Below are positions 48,001 through 58,616 of a stretch of DNA of 64,000 nt, one piece after another. The stretch is from Symbiodinium natans (Eukaryota; Sar; Dinophyceae; Suessiales; Symbiodiniaceae): the NCBI GenBank assembly GCA_905221605.1, contig CAJNDS010002146.1:62001-126000 (forward strand), in the 5' to 3' direction. Numbering within the stretch: position 1 is the first letter of the stretch; the number at the start of each line of letters is the position of its first letter. The position numbers and the translations under genes are program-made. The notes beneath the pieces are model-generated. The model saw only the letters and a list, made by a program, of their open reading frames with translations, was not told the DNA's origin and ran no database searches.

Positions 48001-51000
48001 AAGCCCACCTATACCCTAAAGGAGGGGACTCCCAAGTTAGTGTGGACGCCCTCCACTTCCCAGAGGAGCCGGGCCGCTAGCGTCGGGTCCAGGTTCTCCT
48101 CAGTGGCCTCATCAGCCAAGGCTGAGGTGCACTGATCTGGGGCAAAGGGCGTTAGTATAGGAGAATAATTAGAATAGGGTTTTGGGGGGTTATTATCGTA
48201 TCAGTATAGTCATAAAGGGATTATTAGGGCATTTCCGACCCCTATATTATCTATATTACACCCCACTTTCTGCTTGCCCTTGGAGGTTCATGGGTGGCTC
48301 TAGGTAGGGTTGCATAGGAAGCGCCATTCGAGTTGTGGTTGCCGCCAGGCCGCTTACAACCCTACTTAGAAGTACCTATGTGCCTTCAAGTGCTATCTGC
48401 CTTCAAGGACTATCCACGGCTTTAGCTGAGGGGGGAGGGGGGGAGGGAGGGGGGCAGCCTTCATCAACTTCGCACTTGGAGCTTGTTTGCTGCTCGCACT
48501 GGGGTGTTGAGGGCCCCAGAATACACCCCAAGTGTATCGATGATCATCCCAAGGTATTGGAGGAGCCTTAAGCTGTGAACTCTGCACACAAAGATCGATA
48601 GCAACCCTAAGGCCCTAAGGCCCTAAGGCCCTAAGGCCCGAAGGCCTAATCTTGGCGAGTTCAGCACGCCTCCTCCAAATCACCGATCGCAGCCTGCGCT
48701 TTCTCCTCATGCAGGAGTTTTGGGTTTCTTGAGAGTTGCTTAAGGAGTTGGCTTAGGGCCAGAACAGCTGCGAAGAGCTTCGGGACGTCTGCTGTAGATG
48801 TTGGGCATCCAAGTGCTTTGGGTTGAGCAAGACCCCGGGGCTCCTGAAACCAACGAACTTGACAACATGACACCGTCAGCTCTCTGTCCTTCAGCGTCGA
48901 CAGGTGGCCGGTCACCGTGTCAGCCTCAGTCACAGGCCCTTGGAAACTTTGGTTTTGACGCACGGAACCTTTAAACTTTGAACTCACAGATAGTTTAACC
49001 CTAAACCCACAAATTGGTCCGGAGGCTGCCGTGTCCTAGTAAGCCGACCTCGCTTCGCCATATCCTGGTTGGACAAGGCTCAGCATGGGAGTGCCCCAAG
49101 CAGTGGAGAATGGCGGAAGCTGAAGGTCTTGCAATGAGCGATGCCCCCAGCTACTCGCCAGTGTGTGCCGAAGGATGCCCTGAGATACTGCTGCAACTTT
49201 GACGGGGCAACTTGAAGCCACCACCAAACCTTGTTTGTTCGGATCTGATGTCGTTCGATACCGCCAAGCTTGAGATAAGAGCATGGTTCAGCTGCACCTC
49301 GAACGCCGCAATGACATGTGCACCACTCTTGGTTCCTTGGAGCACGTCCTTTGCACAAGCCGCGCAGTTGTGCGGACTTGAGAGGCAGCTGCAGGAGATG
49401 CGGCTAGTGAGATAGGGCTTGGGGGGCCACAGCTTTGTCTGTTTGCTGTGGGTGGGGGGGGCTGGGCTGCTGTGATCCCTGAGCTCCATGTACCTGGTGC
49501 TCAGCAGCCATTGACATGCTGGGGCGAAGTCTAAGTATCTCTGCTCCGCTTGCTGTGATATCTCAACGCTGCCAGAAGCAGAAGTAGAAGAAGAAGAAGC
49601 AGAAGCAGACAACCCAAACTTCATCGGCATCTCTGAACCGGTGTAGATGTGCTAGAATGTCGCCTGTGGCTCAGGGCCTCGTTATCCCGGAGCCCCGCGC
49701 ACGAGACCACCCAAACATCTGCTGCTGAGAAGCCGGCTACACCTAAACAAGACAACTCCTCGCCTGATCCAACCATTGGGGGCGAGGGGCACATTTGCTC
49801 AGCTTTTCGGCTTCATCATCCAGGCCGATGGGCTTCAGGAGGGTCCTGGGCTTAGGGATTTTCAGGGTTTTTGGGCTTTGGGTTTCGGGGGGCAGGGGAA
49901 CAACCAGACGAAGGGAACCTCGACCTCGGCTTGATACTGTGCCTTTCAAGGTCCTGCGGGTAGGCCCGCTGCCCCTCCCCCCCCCCTACCCCCACAAACA
50001 AAGAGGTTAGAGTTCACCCCCGAAAAGCCTCTGCCACATCCCCTAAGCCTGCCGGTGACACAGGACCGATATCCGAAACCATCAACTCCGGCAGGGTGCT
50101 TTGCCGCTTCGAAGCCACTGGACACCTCCACGTGAAGAGTCTGCTTCATGGCAACATGCACATGGACATCAACCTTGAAGCAAACCTACAAACCCTGAAC
50201 CCCCATCAAAGAAGTGTCCGACATGTGAGGGGTGATAGAGAGGATGGGCCCTTTTGGAGCCACCCAGATCAACCCAACCCTCCCAACCTAACACCACCAC
50301 AGAAAACAGAACAGCGGGAACCTATCTTAAGTGGAAATCTCTGCCCGTACTACTTCAGCCTTTTCATCCTGAAGCCCTCTGTCCAACACCTGTTGCACCT
50401 GGACGTGCTGAGTCCAGCTCCAACTGCCCTGAGGTCGAGACTACGGTAACCTTTTTTTGCAATCGGACTTCTAAACAGGTGAAGAAGCCCCCTCATATTG
50501 CAAGCATACCTCCGTGGCGGTGGCCCTTTCAGGTTTTGCTTTTGGATGGAGACGCCTGGACGCCCCTGGATGAAGAAGGTCCCTCTGATCGCCCCTCCAA
50601 GCCCTTCTAGCATCCAGGCCCCTCCATTCATAGGTACAAAGCTTAGGAACCGAGACCCTTGGTTTCTCTACCCGAAGTAACCCCTGCCTGTGAGGAGGTG
50701 CTGTCGTACAGGGGGCCCATCTGGCCCACGGTGGAGCCCACGAGCGTCTTCAGCCTCGACATTCGGATCTTCTGTTCCCCGTTGCCACCCGGTTATAGCT
50801 GACCTCTCTCTCGGACGCACTTTAGGGCTTCTTCTGGATTTATAGTTGAGGGTTCGGGTCTTTTTTTGGCACGGCTGGACGGACCACTCCGCATGGATTC
50901 TTGGTTCGGGTCTCGGGGGAAGGCGTTGAGGGTTGAAGTGAGCTGTAGCACACCCTATCTCCCTCTCCGTCTCTCACCCTTTTGGTTTAGAGCACAGAGT

Positions 51001-53771
51001 ATGCGCTGTCTTCCGCTTGTGAGTACAGTTTTTAGGGTCTGATTCACATGAGGCCCTCTAAATCGACGTGTGACATGTGGGCTCTAGGGTGGGGCTTAAA
51101 GTTTGGGCTTCGCGACCTCGTGATGTTCTCGCCGACCGTGGCGTTGATATCCGCAGCATCGTCGAAGGCCTCCGGCAAGCCGAACAGAAAGCTTCCCCGC
51201 TTGTTCTTGTTTTGGGAGTGGGTCATGGAGTTTAGAGCAGGGCAGCCACTCTACACGGTGTGCGGGCGGCGTTCTGCACAAGCAACTTGCTTGCTTCCCT
51301 ATTTGTTGTCAAGAAGAAGCCAACACACGCGATGGACGCTCCAAGAACCCCAAGACAAAGCTAAGAGCGGCCCCTCAAACGCCCACAGCAGAGAACCAGT
51401 TCAACAAACACACTGCTTGCACACGTGACCAAGAAATAGTTCGCAGCATCCACCACGAATCCCGAATGTCACAACATCGAACTGGCGAGTGGGCCGGGTT
51501 AACTTTTCAAGGGGCCTACAAAGCAACCCCGAAGATCAAGGGTGCGGGCGCGAGCTGCTTGATTCCAAGAGTACTATCTTTCGAGAACCGATGCTTTAAG
51601 CTTAGAGTTCTGCGTTCCAGCATGCAAACCCCAAACCCTGAAAGATGTCGGGCAGGTTCAACTGTGGCCTTCAGGGATTCGTTGCATTTCGTTGCCAGCG
51701 CCGTCACCTCCTTGTCTGCACTCTCAAGGACGGTACCTCGTCTCGGGGTTTGCAGGGCGTGGTCTTGCGGGTTCGCATCACGGGTTTAGGTTCACAGGGG
51801 GAAGGGTTGTTTTTTCTACCCACCCACCTGACAAACCGAGGCAGCTGGGAGGCCCGCAAATTTGTGGTTTAGGGGCCTGAAGTGCTTTCTTGCTATCTGA
51901 GGGGTGCTCCTGGGTTCTGCGCTTCAGGGCCTGGCTGCGTGATTGCTCAGGACATTGTAGCACCCTTTTAAGAACCAACGTGCAACATGACTGTCTTAGA
52001 TTCCGATTCCAAAGAGTATGCGGGTGAAGTTGGGAAGTTGGGGGCGCGACCGCCTCTTGCGGCGCCAAGAGGCCCAGTTTGCCTGCGACTTCCTCCACGC
52101 CCTTGTTGGCAAACTCGCTGACCTCCGCACTCTCACGGCTGTAGAGTCTCACTGAACACACTGAGCCCAGATCCCAAAACCCTGAACCTCTACGAGGGCT
52201 CCCTACACCCCCCAGTTGCCTGACCATTGGGTTCGTAAGAGGCCTCGTCTACCTAAGATAGAAGGCCCTCTCTTGGCGGCTCAGAGTTCAGCTGAGGTCA
52301 AACAGAAGCACTTGCCGGGAAGGCGATCAGCACCCCTTCAATTCTCGCTAGCATCCTCGTGGCAGCAACCAAAACCCCCCAAGATGCATGGCAGGCTTGG
52401 TTCCCCTCTCGGCTTGAATGACTGCGGACCCCGGGTTTGAGGTCCATCCGAGCCTTGTCCATGACGTTTCCAAAAGCATCCTTCAGTGACGAAAGATCCG
52501 GTATCTTGGCGCTGTCTTGGCTCTGCCTGATGTGCGTCATGAAAGCAGGCATGCGGCAATCTTGCTTCTTTTGCCCCTGGGTGTGCATACGGGGATGGGG
52601 AAAGAATCTTAGCTGAAGATGTAATTGCTTTGCTGGGCATTCTTTGCCAAGGAGCAAGAAGCAGGACCTCACACTGCCCATACTGATCTCCTACACTTTC
52701 TAAACCCCAAACCCGTTTTCTAAGCCCTAAACCTTGGAGTTTCGGTCTAGCCTTCGGGGGCCACTTAGGAAAGTACCAATACCAGCTGCCAACCAGATGC
52801 ACACTCTCTCCCAGGGAGACGTGGGAAAGCGTCTTCTCCTGTCTGCCAAACCACCTAAGGCCTAGTTCTCAAGCCTCAAACCCTACACGGACATGTGCAT
52901 CGATGCATACTTCAACGGGGCCCTTGAAAGCATGAACCTGCCTTGCCGTTTAACGAGTGTAGCATATATAATATATACTACATCCCCGATGTGGCACCTG
53001 AGGCTCCCCTATACTCCCACAAAAAGCTCCACCTAAGATATGCGGTTTAGCGTGAAGGGCGATTGCTGACCCTTCATTCATCTTGGGCGGGACTGGGGAG
53101 GGTGGGGGATCCTTCCGACCGCCTGCAGAACCAGGCAGATACCGGAAGGGGCTGGGCTCAGGGATTGAGGATTGAGGCTTGAGGGTTCCATAGACTACAA
53201 GCCCTAGACCTGCGTACTAAGTAGCCTTCAAGAGGGCAGGGTCCTGGAGCAGCGCCACGTCATCTTGCTGGCATTCGGAGGCTGCCCGGGCCTCGCCGAA
53301 CGGCCCGACTCCCAATCGAGGCGTGGGTTGGAGGGTTTTTTGAGATCTGCAGTAGGACATGGGAGGGTGGAGTTGGCATTTAACTGACAAAGGTTCAGAA
53401 AGCTTGCGGTTCCGATCTGCTGGAGCTTCATTGTGGCTTTTGCCAGGTTTTTCACACCTTCCAGGGGTGAGACCCATTTGATGCCTCTTTGGGTTCTTTA
53501 GCTAGGTTGGCCCGGTAAACTGTCTGAAAGAATATTTCATCCTGTTTTTTCTTCACAGCTAGAGTGCGACAGAATCCACGCAAGAGCCTCATCGATACAC
53601 CTTTGTTGAGCGCATGGCCTTGGTTGGTGGATCTTGGCTTTTTCTCGGCTTGATTTTCTCGCTGGACCCTTTTCAGACTGCGTGCCTGGGTCTGCCCCCC
53701 TTTTCGCTCATGCCATGCATGTGAGGCACCTGGGCCACGAACGTCACGGTCAGCGATAGCAGCTTCCTTAT
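45042..53771 (-). CDS. Secreted helical protein, paralogue B, tandem copy of A; apparent start codon reads ATA
   Basis: This is the tandem paralogue of the gene at 43592-34874, of unknown family. Exons: 53771-53730, 53291-53238, about 52504-52452, 52122-52054, 51169-51117, 50754-50688, about 49348-49329, 49845-49791 is exon 7 in the order of A and follows a gap in confidence about exon order noted below, 48705-48670, 48107-48075, 47690-47589, 46216-46166, 45850-45812, 45394-45335, 45101-45042. The exon at 49348-49329 lies downstream of 49845-49791, the reverse of the order in A, so its assignment is doubtful. Segments include ECQQDDVALLQDP, VSEFANKGVEEVAGKLG, INATVGENIT, TLLKPIGLDDEAEKLSKC, KFDDTFNDFVSSFVK and the end SPGFFGSIGNFFKNMFHH. 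The signal peptide reads RKLLSLTVTFVAQ/ARAASEC and is split by an intron that A lacks. The codon where A has ATG is ATA here, with an upstream in-frame stop. Either a mini-exon supplies ATGAG, a non-AUG start is used, or the gene is decaying. About 260 residues. Confidence 0.78.
47486..47526. repeat. ~40-bp dispersed module shared with 11361-11400
   Basis: TTTTTAAGCACGGACTGAGG then CTGCCGGCAACACCTGA is essentially identical at both sites, about 36 kb apart. Confidence 0.85.
48150..48268. mobile_element. AT-rich near-palindromic element in gene B
   Basis: TTAGTATAGGAGAATAATTA at the left and GGGATTATTAGGG with CCCCTATATTA at the right give partial inverted symmetry. It ends about 45 bases upstream of the exon starting at 48107. 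Its relation to the other palindromic elements is uncertain. Confidence 0.4.
48606..48645. repeat. Short tandem repeat AAGGCCCT
   Basis: Four to five copies of CCCTAAGG-type units just past the gene B exon ending at 48670. Confidence 0.85.
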
Positions 53772-55206
53772 CAGGCACCGGCATCGTGATTGAAACAGGC
53801 TTATGATAACTCAAACCCTAACCTAAACCCTAAGGCCCCAATACGTGGATGAGTCGCCTAAACCCTGAACATTCGAAACCCCTAAGCTGTGGATGTGTCG
53901 CCTAAACCCTAAACCCTTGAGATACCCTTGAGATACCCTTGCGGAGCTGAGAAAAAGGGTCCACCAATGCACAGGCGAGCGTCAAGACCGACATCGGTGC
54001 CTAGAATGGCCCGGTTGCCGCGGAACGATGCCAGGAATTCGGGAGGGTTCAGTGGAACAGCTCTAAGAGCCCTGACTCCGGAGGGCTTGAGCTTTGCACA
54101 GCGGCAGGGCAGCGGAAGATGGAGGGTGCTGGAGGGTTGAGGCTTTGGGCCTGTGCTAGGGGAAATAATGGCCAAATATGGCCAAATAGAGGGTGATGTT
54201 ACCCAGAGAGGTTACAAGGTTAAGGCTTAACTTTTACCAAAGAAAGGCCTAAGGGCCTTGACTCAAGTCAGGCCAAAGAACTGCAGGAGGATGACGGATG
54301 ACGATGGATAATGGACAAGAGATCAATACCTACGTTCGCCACCTTCGCACAATCATCACAAACAAAATCCAGTGGCAAAGGAGAGCTCACACTGAGAGTT
54401 TTGAATTGCCGAGAGGGGGCGGTGTTGGGCGATGGCGAGTCTCTAGTCCATGCTGCACTAACACAGGGACAGAGCCCAAGGAAACATGAAACATCCTGGG
54501 CTACCGACAGGAGGTAGGCAGTTTGGCTGGCGCCGATGGCCAAGTAGCCACCTGCCTGTCTCGTACTGCCAAGCTTCGCATGGCTTGGATGCTTGAGGAC
54601 CAGGGCTTGACTTTGGAGGATAGACCAGGCATCGTCACTACGTGAAACGACGTACGTATGGCGTGTCGGGGTTCCTGTGACCTACAGCTTGCATGGTGTT
54701 CGGGCTTGCGGGCTGTTCAGAGAAGCCTCAGTAGGTTACCCAGGGGTTATGGTTTGAAACCTGCGTTTCTCAGGGTTCATGAAGGATACAACTTGCAAGA
54801 TGGTTCATGGGCTCACTCGGAAGGCTTGACTTGGTGCATCTACGGCGTAGTTGAATCTAGTTACTGCCAGAGGGGACCACAATTTCCTGCGGTTATCTCG
54901 GTTTGCTGCAGTCGCAGTGAACTTCCAATGGACCCTGAGCGCGTCGTAGCCAGTCTCTGGCTTCTGTACTCCCGTCGGCCCGTGTAGGATAACCCACCAG
55001 GTTCCTTGTCTCAAAATGAAAGACCTGTAGAGCTGGCAAAAAGGGTTGGGCTTGCTACCTGCGGGTTTGGCAGATTCTTTCAAGCTGGATTGAGCGGTGT
55101 GGATGGGTCTTTGAAACGGATCGAGTGGAGCGAGGGCCGTCTAGCAAGCAGGCTATTGGCTGCTTGGAAGATCAGGACATCACACGAAGTTCCGCCCACC
55201 ACCACG
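53772..55206. other. Spacer upstream of gene B
   Basis: This 1.4 kb should hold the promoter or leader acceptor of gene B. I saw no CTCAT on the plus strand that could encode an ATGAG mini-exon. A duplicated TTGAGATACCC unit is at 53917-53940. No gene recognised. Confidence 0.45.
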
Positions 55207-56940
55207 TCACTTGGCCCCATCGAGCTGCAGGAGCTGCTGGAAGTCACCAAATGTGAGCAAACCGTCGTGATCACGATCCGCCTCCTGGAACAGCGCCTGG
55301 GCCTCCTCCTCCTCAGTTTCTCCACTGAAACGTCGCAGCGCTTGAATGAAGGTGGCCTTGCCAATCCTGGCTCCGTGGACGTCTGCCGACTCCTTGGGGA
55401 GTGCCTCCCAAATCCTTTGTAGCTCCTCCTCGCTCAACTTGACTCTTCGCTCCACATATCCAAAATAGTTGGCTTTGTCAATCTTGGGCACAGTGCTCCA
55501 GTCAAAAGGTGGCATCGGCACCGGGCTAGCCCGGGGCGGCACCTCCCGTCGCCACGCCCGCAGGCGGCGCTGGAGCACCGCATCATCGCGCAAAGCACAC
55601 GCTTCTTCGAGGTAGCGCACGGCCATGTCCATCCAATGGTTGCGCATGTCCCCGAGCTCAGCGTCCTTGGCATCTTGCACGCTCAAGGCTCTGCAGGCCT
55701 CGGCAGCCAGGCACAGTGCCCGCGGTCGCTCAAAGCCGAGGCGCAAGGCCACCATGCAGTCGTCCAAGGCATCCTTGTATTGCCATTTGCGATGGAGCAC
55801 CTCGGCCCGTTTTAGCAAGACTGCGCAGCGCAGCGGGGCAACACCCGTGTCCTCAGTGGGCAGCAAGCCTATCGCATCCGAGAAGAGCCTGTCTGCGTTG
55901 AAGATGTCACCTGACTCCTGGCACTCGTCGCCCTGCTTCAGGAACATGCCCGCCATAGTCACCGCAGCAAAGCGACGTGCGGTCGTCAGCTCCTCATGCA
56001 AGCCGGGGAGAGCAGGCGCTGTCTCCTGGCTCGGAGTGATGAGATTTAGCGCAGCGGCCCAGCAAGCATCTGCCTCCTGCCAGTCTCCACGTTCGGCTGC
56101 CGCATCGCCGGAAGCGCGCAGACCACAAACCTTGGCTTCTGCTGCCGCCCCTTGCAGCGCCTCCAACTCCACTCGCAAGGCTTCGGAGGCCTTGGCCTGT
56201 ATCAGCACGCGATTGGCAAAGGAAAGGAGCTCCTCCATCTGGCTCCCGGCTACAAGCGACTCTTCACCAAGCAGCCCCGTGACCTGGTCCATGGCACGAG
56301 CTGCCAAGCCCTGCAAGGCCTCCCTCAGCTCCGTGGTTGCCGCTTCAAGTTCGCCTCGAGAGTCCTCCGAAGAGTCCTCCGAAGAGTCTTCCAAAGAGTC
56401 TTCCAGGGGCTCCAGGAGCCGCAGCGCTGCCGAATAGCTTGCTGCCGCCGACTCGTAGCTGTCGTGGCCGGGTGCCATCGCCGGCCCGTGGACCTCGTCC
56501 CCCTGTCGTTTCAGCTCCGCGGCTTTGCCAAGGAGAAACTGAAGTTGTGGGTGCCGAGCCTCCTTCTCCTCCGAGCTTGAAGGCACCACGGTTTCAGCAG
56601 AAGTCTGCTGCAATGACTCAATTGACATGCTAGGCGCGGGCTCCTTACCCCAGGTCGGAACTGCACGCCATGCTCCGGGCATCTCAGGCGGCGTGGTGGC
56701 CAGGGACTCGCTGACATAGAGCGGATGCCCGGCAAGGCCCAGGATCCAGCCTCCCCAGTCGCCGTGGCTCTCGCGGCTCACAAGGAAGCCCTGGCTGTTC
56801 TTGTAAGCTACACAGCTTGGATACTCCGCAGCGCTTGCCAAATGATAAGTCCCATTGGCGCGGTCCCAGCCAGCGCCCTGCACGACCAGAACACTGCATG
56901 GAGGGCAGGACACGGCGCACGAAGCAGCATGCGCTGACAT
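55207..56940 (-). CDS. TPR and EF-hand protein with an N-terminal GAG..ANGxY domain, intronless
   Basis: The product has 577 residues from MSAHAAS; the frame is open 28 codons further upstream, but that part is lysine-rich and derived from a purine tract. Residues about 15-95 form a small domain with VVQGAGWDRANGTYHLAS, GDWGGWIL, PLYVS and a PP..PGAW ending. I recall this pattern as recurrent in dinoflagellate and other protist proteins, of unknown role. The middle (about 120-460) is alanine/leucine-rich helical sequence with tetratricopeptide-like units, the clearest being AEVLHRKWQYKDALDDCMVA. An acidic LEDSLEDSSEDSSEDS run comes from an imperfect 15-bp repeat. Near the C-terminus is an EF-hand loop DRDHDGLLTFGD (about 555-566), with Asp instead of Glu at position 12, preceded by a degenerate first hand. 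This suggests a calcium- or magnesium-responsive scaffold; partners are unknown. It is the first gene of the minus-strand series. Lack of introns contrasts with the genes downstream. Confidence 0.85.
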   Translation of the reverse strand: MSAHAASCAVSCPPCSVLVVQGAGWDRANGTYHLASAAEYPSCVAYKNSQGFLVSRESHGDWGGWILGLAGHPLYVSESLATTPPEMPGAWRAVPTWGKEPAPSMSIESLQQTSAETVVPSSSEEKEARHPQLQFLLGKAAELKRQGDEVHGPAMAPGHDSYESAAASYSAALRLLEPLEDSLEDSSEDSSEDSRGELEAATTELREALQGLAARAMDQVTGLLGEESLVAGSQMEELLSFANRVLIQAKASEALRVELEALQGAAAEAKVCGLRASGDAAAERGDWQEADACWAAALNLITPSQETAPALPGLHEELTTARRFAAVTMAGMFLKQGDECQESGDIFNADRLFSDAIGLLPTEDTGVAPLRCAVLLKRAEVLHRKWQYKDALDDCMVALRLGFERPRALCLAAEACRALSVQDAKDAELGDMRNHWMDMAVRYLEEACALRDDAVLQRRLRAWRREVPPRASPVPMPPFDWSTVPKIDKANYFGYVERRVKLSEEELQRIWEALPKESADVHGARIGKATFIQALRRFSGETEEEEAQALFQEADRDHDGLLTFGDFQQLLQLDGAK

Positions 56941-57029
56941 GTGGCGCGGGTTTGGGTCCCAGCTCCATCTACTCACTCTCTCTTCCCTTTTTTTCTTCTT
57001 GTGTTTTACTATCATGGTTTTCATTGCTA

Positions 57030-57300
57030 ATTATTCTTGCTATGACTTGTTATTCTTACTATTATGATTAGTGTTCTTTATTTCTTGTTTTAATTACTCA
57101 TTATTTAGTATTTCTATATTTTTAATATTAATATTATTGTTTGTATTTTTAGTATTGCGATTATTACTATTGTTATTATTCTTGTTATTACTATTACTAT
57201 GATTATTAATCCTATTATTATTATTATGATTGTTATTTGTTGTTGTTAGTTTCATTCTTATTTATTATTATTACTATTATGATTATGATTCTGCGCCATG
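57030..57300. repeat. ATT-rich low-complexity tract
   Basis: TTATTATTA, ATTACTATT and similar words extend over about 270 bases upstream of the TPR/EF-hand gene. Confidence 0.9.
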
Positions 57301-57419
57301 TGTTGCTACAATGAGCTGTTGCTACAGAACATGGGGTGAACTGCCTGCTGGTAGACAAAAAACACCACTTGCTTCGGCTTCACTAGCTTCCCAACATGGC
57401 CCGGAAGCTGCCAAAAGCC

Positions 57420-57512
57420 GCTCCCTCTCTCTCTCTCTCTCTCTCTCCACACGCTAGGCCCCCCAGAGGGGAGCCGCCCGACTCCCTCTCTCTCTCTCTC
57501 TCTCTCTCCCTC
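57420..57512. repeat. Two CT microsatellites
   Basis: CT arrays at about 57420-57448 and 57484-57510 are separated by a 35-bp unique stretch. Confidence 0.93.
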
Positions 57513-58564
57513 CCCGACTGCTCCACGAAAATGCAGCCACAAAAACACACTGAAATATGACAAATCCGACATCACAGATTTTCAGAAGACTCTCAGGGCC
57601 CTAGAGATTGCCAGCGCCCAGCAATCCTAAGCTTGGGGCTTTCGGAAGTGAGGCATAGCCGCAGGTTCAGGGTCAAGCCTACCCAAAACCTCCCCTGTGA
57701 TTCCACGGTCTCCAAAAGCCTAATCCCTAACAAAGGGGGTCCCCAAAGGCCCTGAGCCCCGGGCATCTCCGGCCAAGGGCACAAAGGAAGGGTCTGCAGG
57801 GATCGCGGAGTACCGCTGCCAACTGGGCAGGTCTGGACGAGCTGAAGGCGTGTGCTGCTTTAGTTTTGGGTCTGCATTTTTTGTTTCTTTAAGGTGTGGA
57901 AGGGGCTCCGAGAGTCTCGGGCTTTAGGGAGAGGACATGGAGTCTGCTCTTCAGAGACTCGCCGGAAGACCCTCACTGCCTCTGGTCAAAAACTCCGACT
58001 CTTGCGCATGGCGCTTGGATCAATGCAGGCATACTAGACTGCACAAAGGGTCAGCTTTCGCTACACCCTCAGGTACCAAATCAGGCTCGGATGCCGCCTC
58101 TTGGCATCTGGCACCGTGCCGCGGCGATTGCAAACCAAGGAAAAAATCCTTGGATCCTATGACAATACGGCACCTCATATTTAGGATGCCTCAAAAAACG
58201 GATCATAATTTTGACAACCGCCCACTTGTCCCGGGACTACTCGGTTCCCTGGTCGACTGCTGCTGGGCCCAGGACAGATCAATGGATCGCTGCCGCAACC
58301 TGCCATGATTCAGAATGTGAGGGGCCGAGGTTCTACTCGTGATCTTCATTGTGGTCCCCTTTTGGGAAATTTCCCCAAAGTATAAAGGATATACAGATAT
58401 ACATAAAACTAAAACAGAGAAGCAAAATCAGCACAACGTAGAGCAACCCAATCTTGAGTGCATGGTCAGGCAGCTGGCATGCCTCCAAGGAGCAAATGCC
58501 CTCTTTCAGCTCTATGCGAGTTTACGAGGATACAAGGGACCCTTATTCTTGAACCCGCAAACCC

Positions 58565-58616
58565 TAAACCTTAAACCCTACACCCTAAACCCTAAACCCT
58601 AAACCCTAAACCCTAG
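58565..58616. repeat. CCCTAAA array
   Basis: About six tandem CCCTAAA units, with TTTAGGG in the other orientation at 58755-58790, making a loose inverted pair. Confidence 0.88.

Noticed and set aside
53400-53465. Minus-strand VKNLAKATMKLQQIG as an exon of gene B
   Set aside because: It lies between the two signal-peptide exons, where inclusion would break the match to gene A; probably intron sequence.
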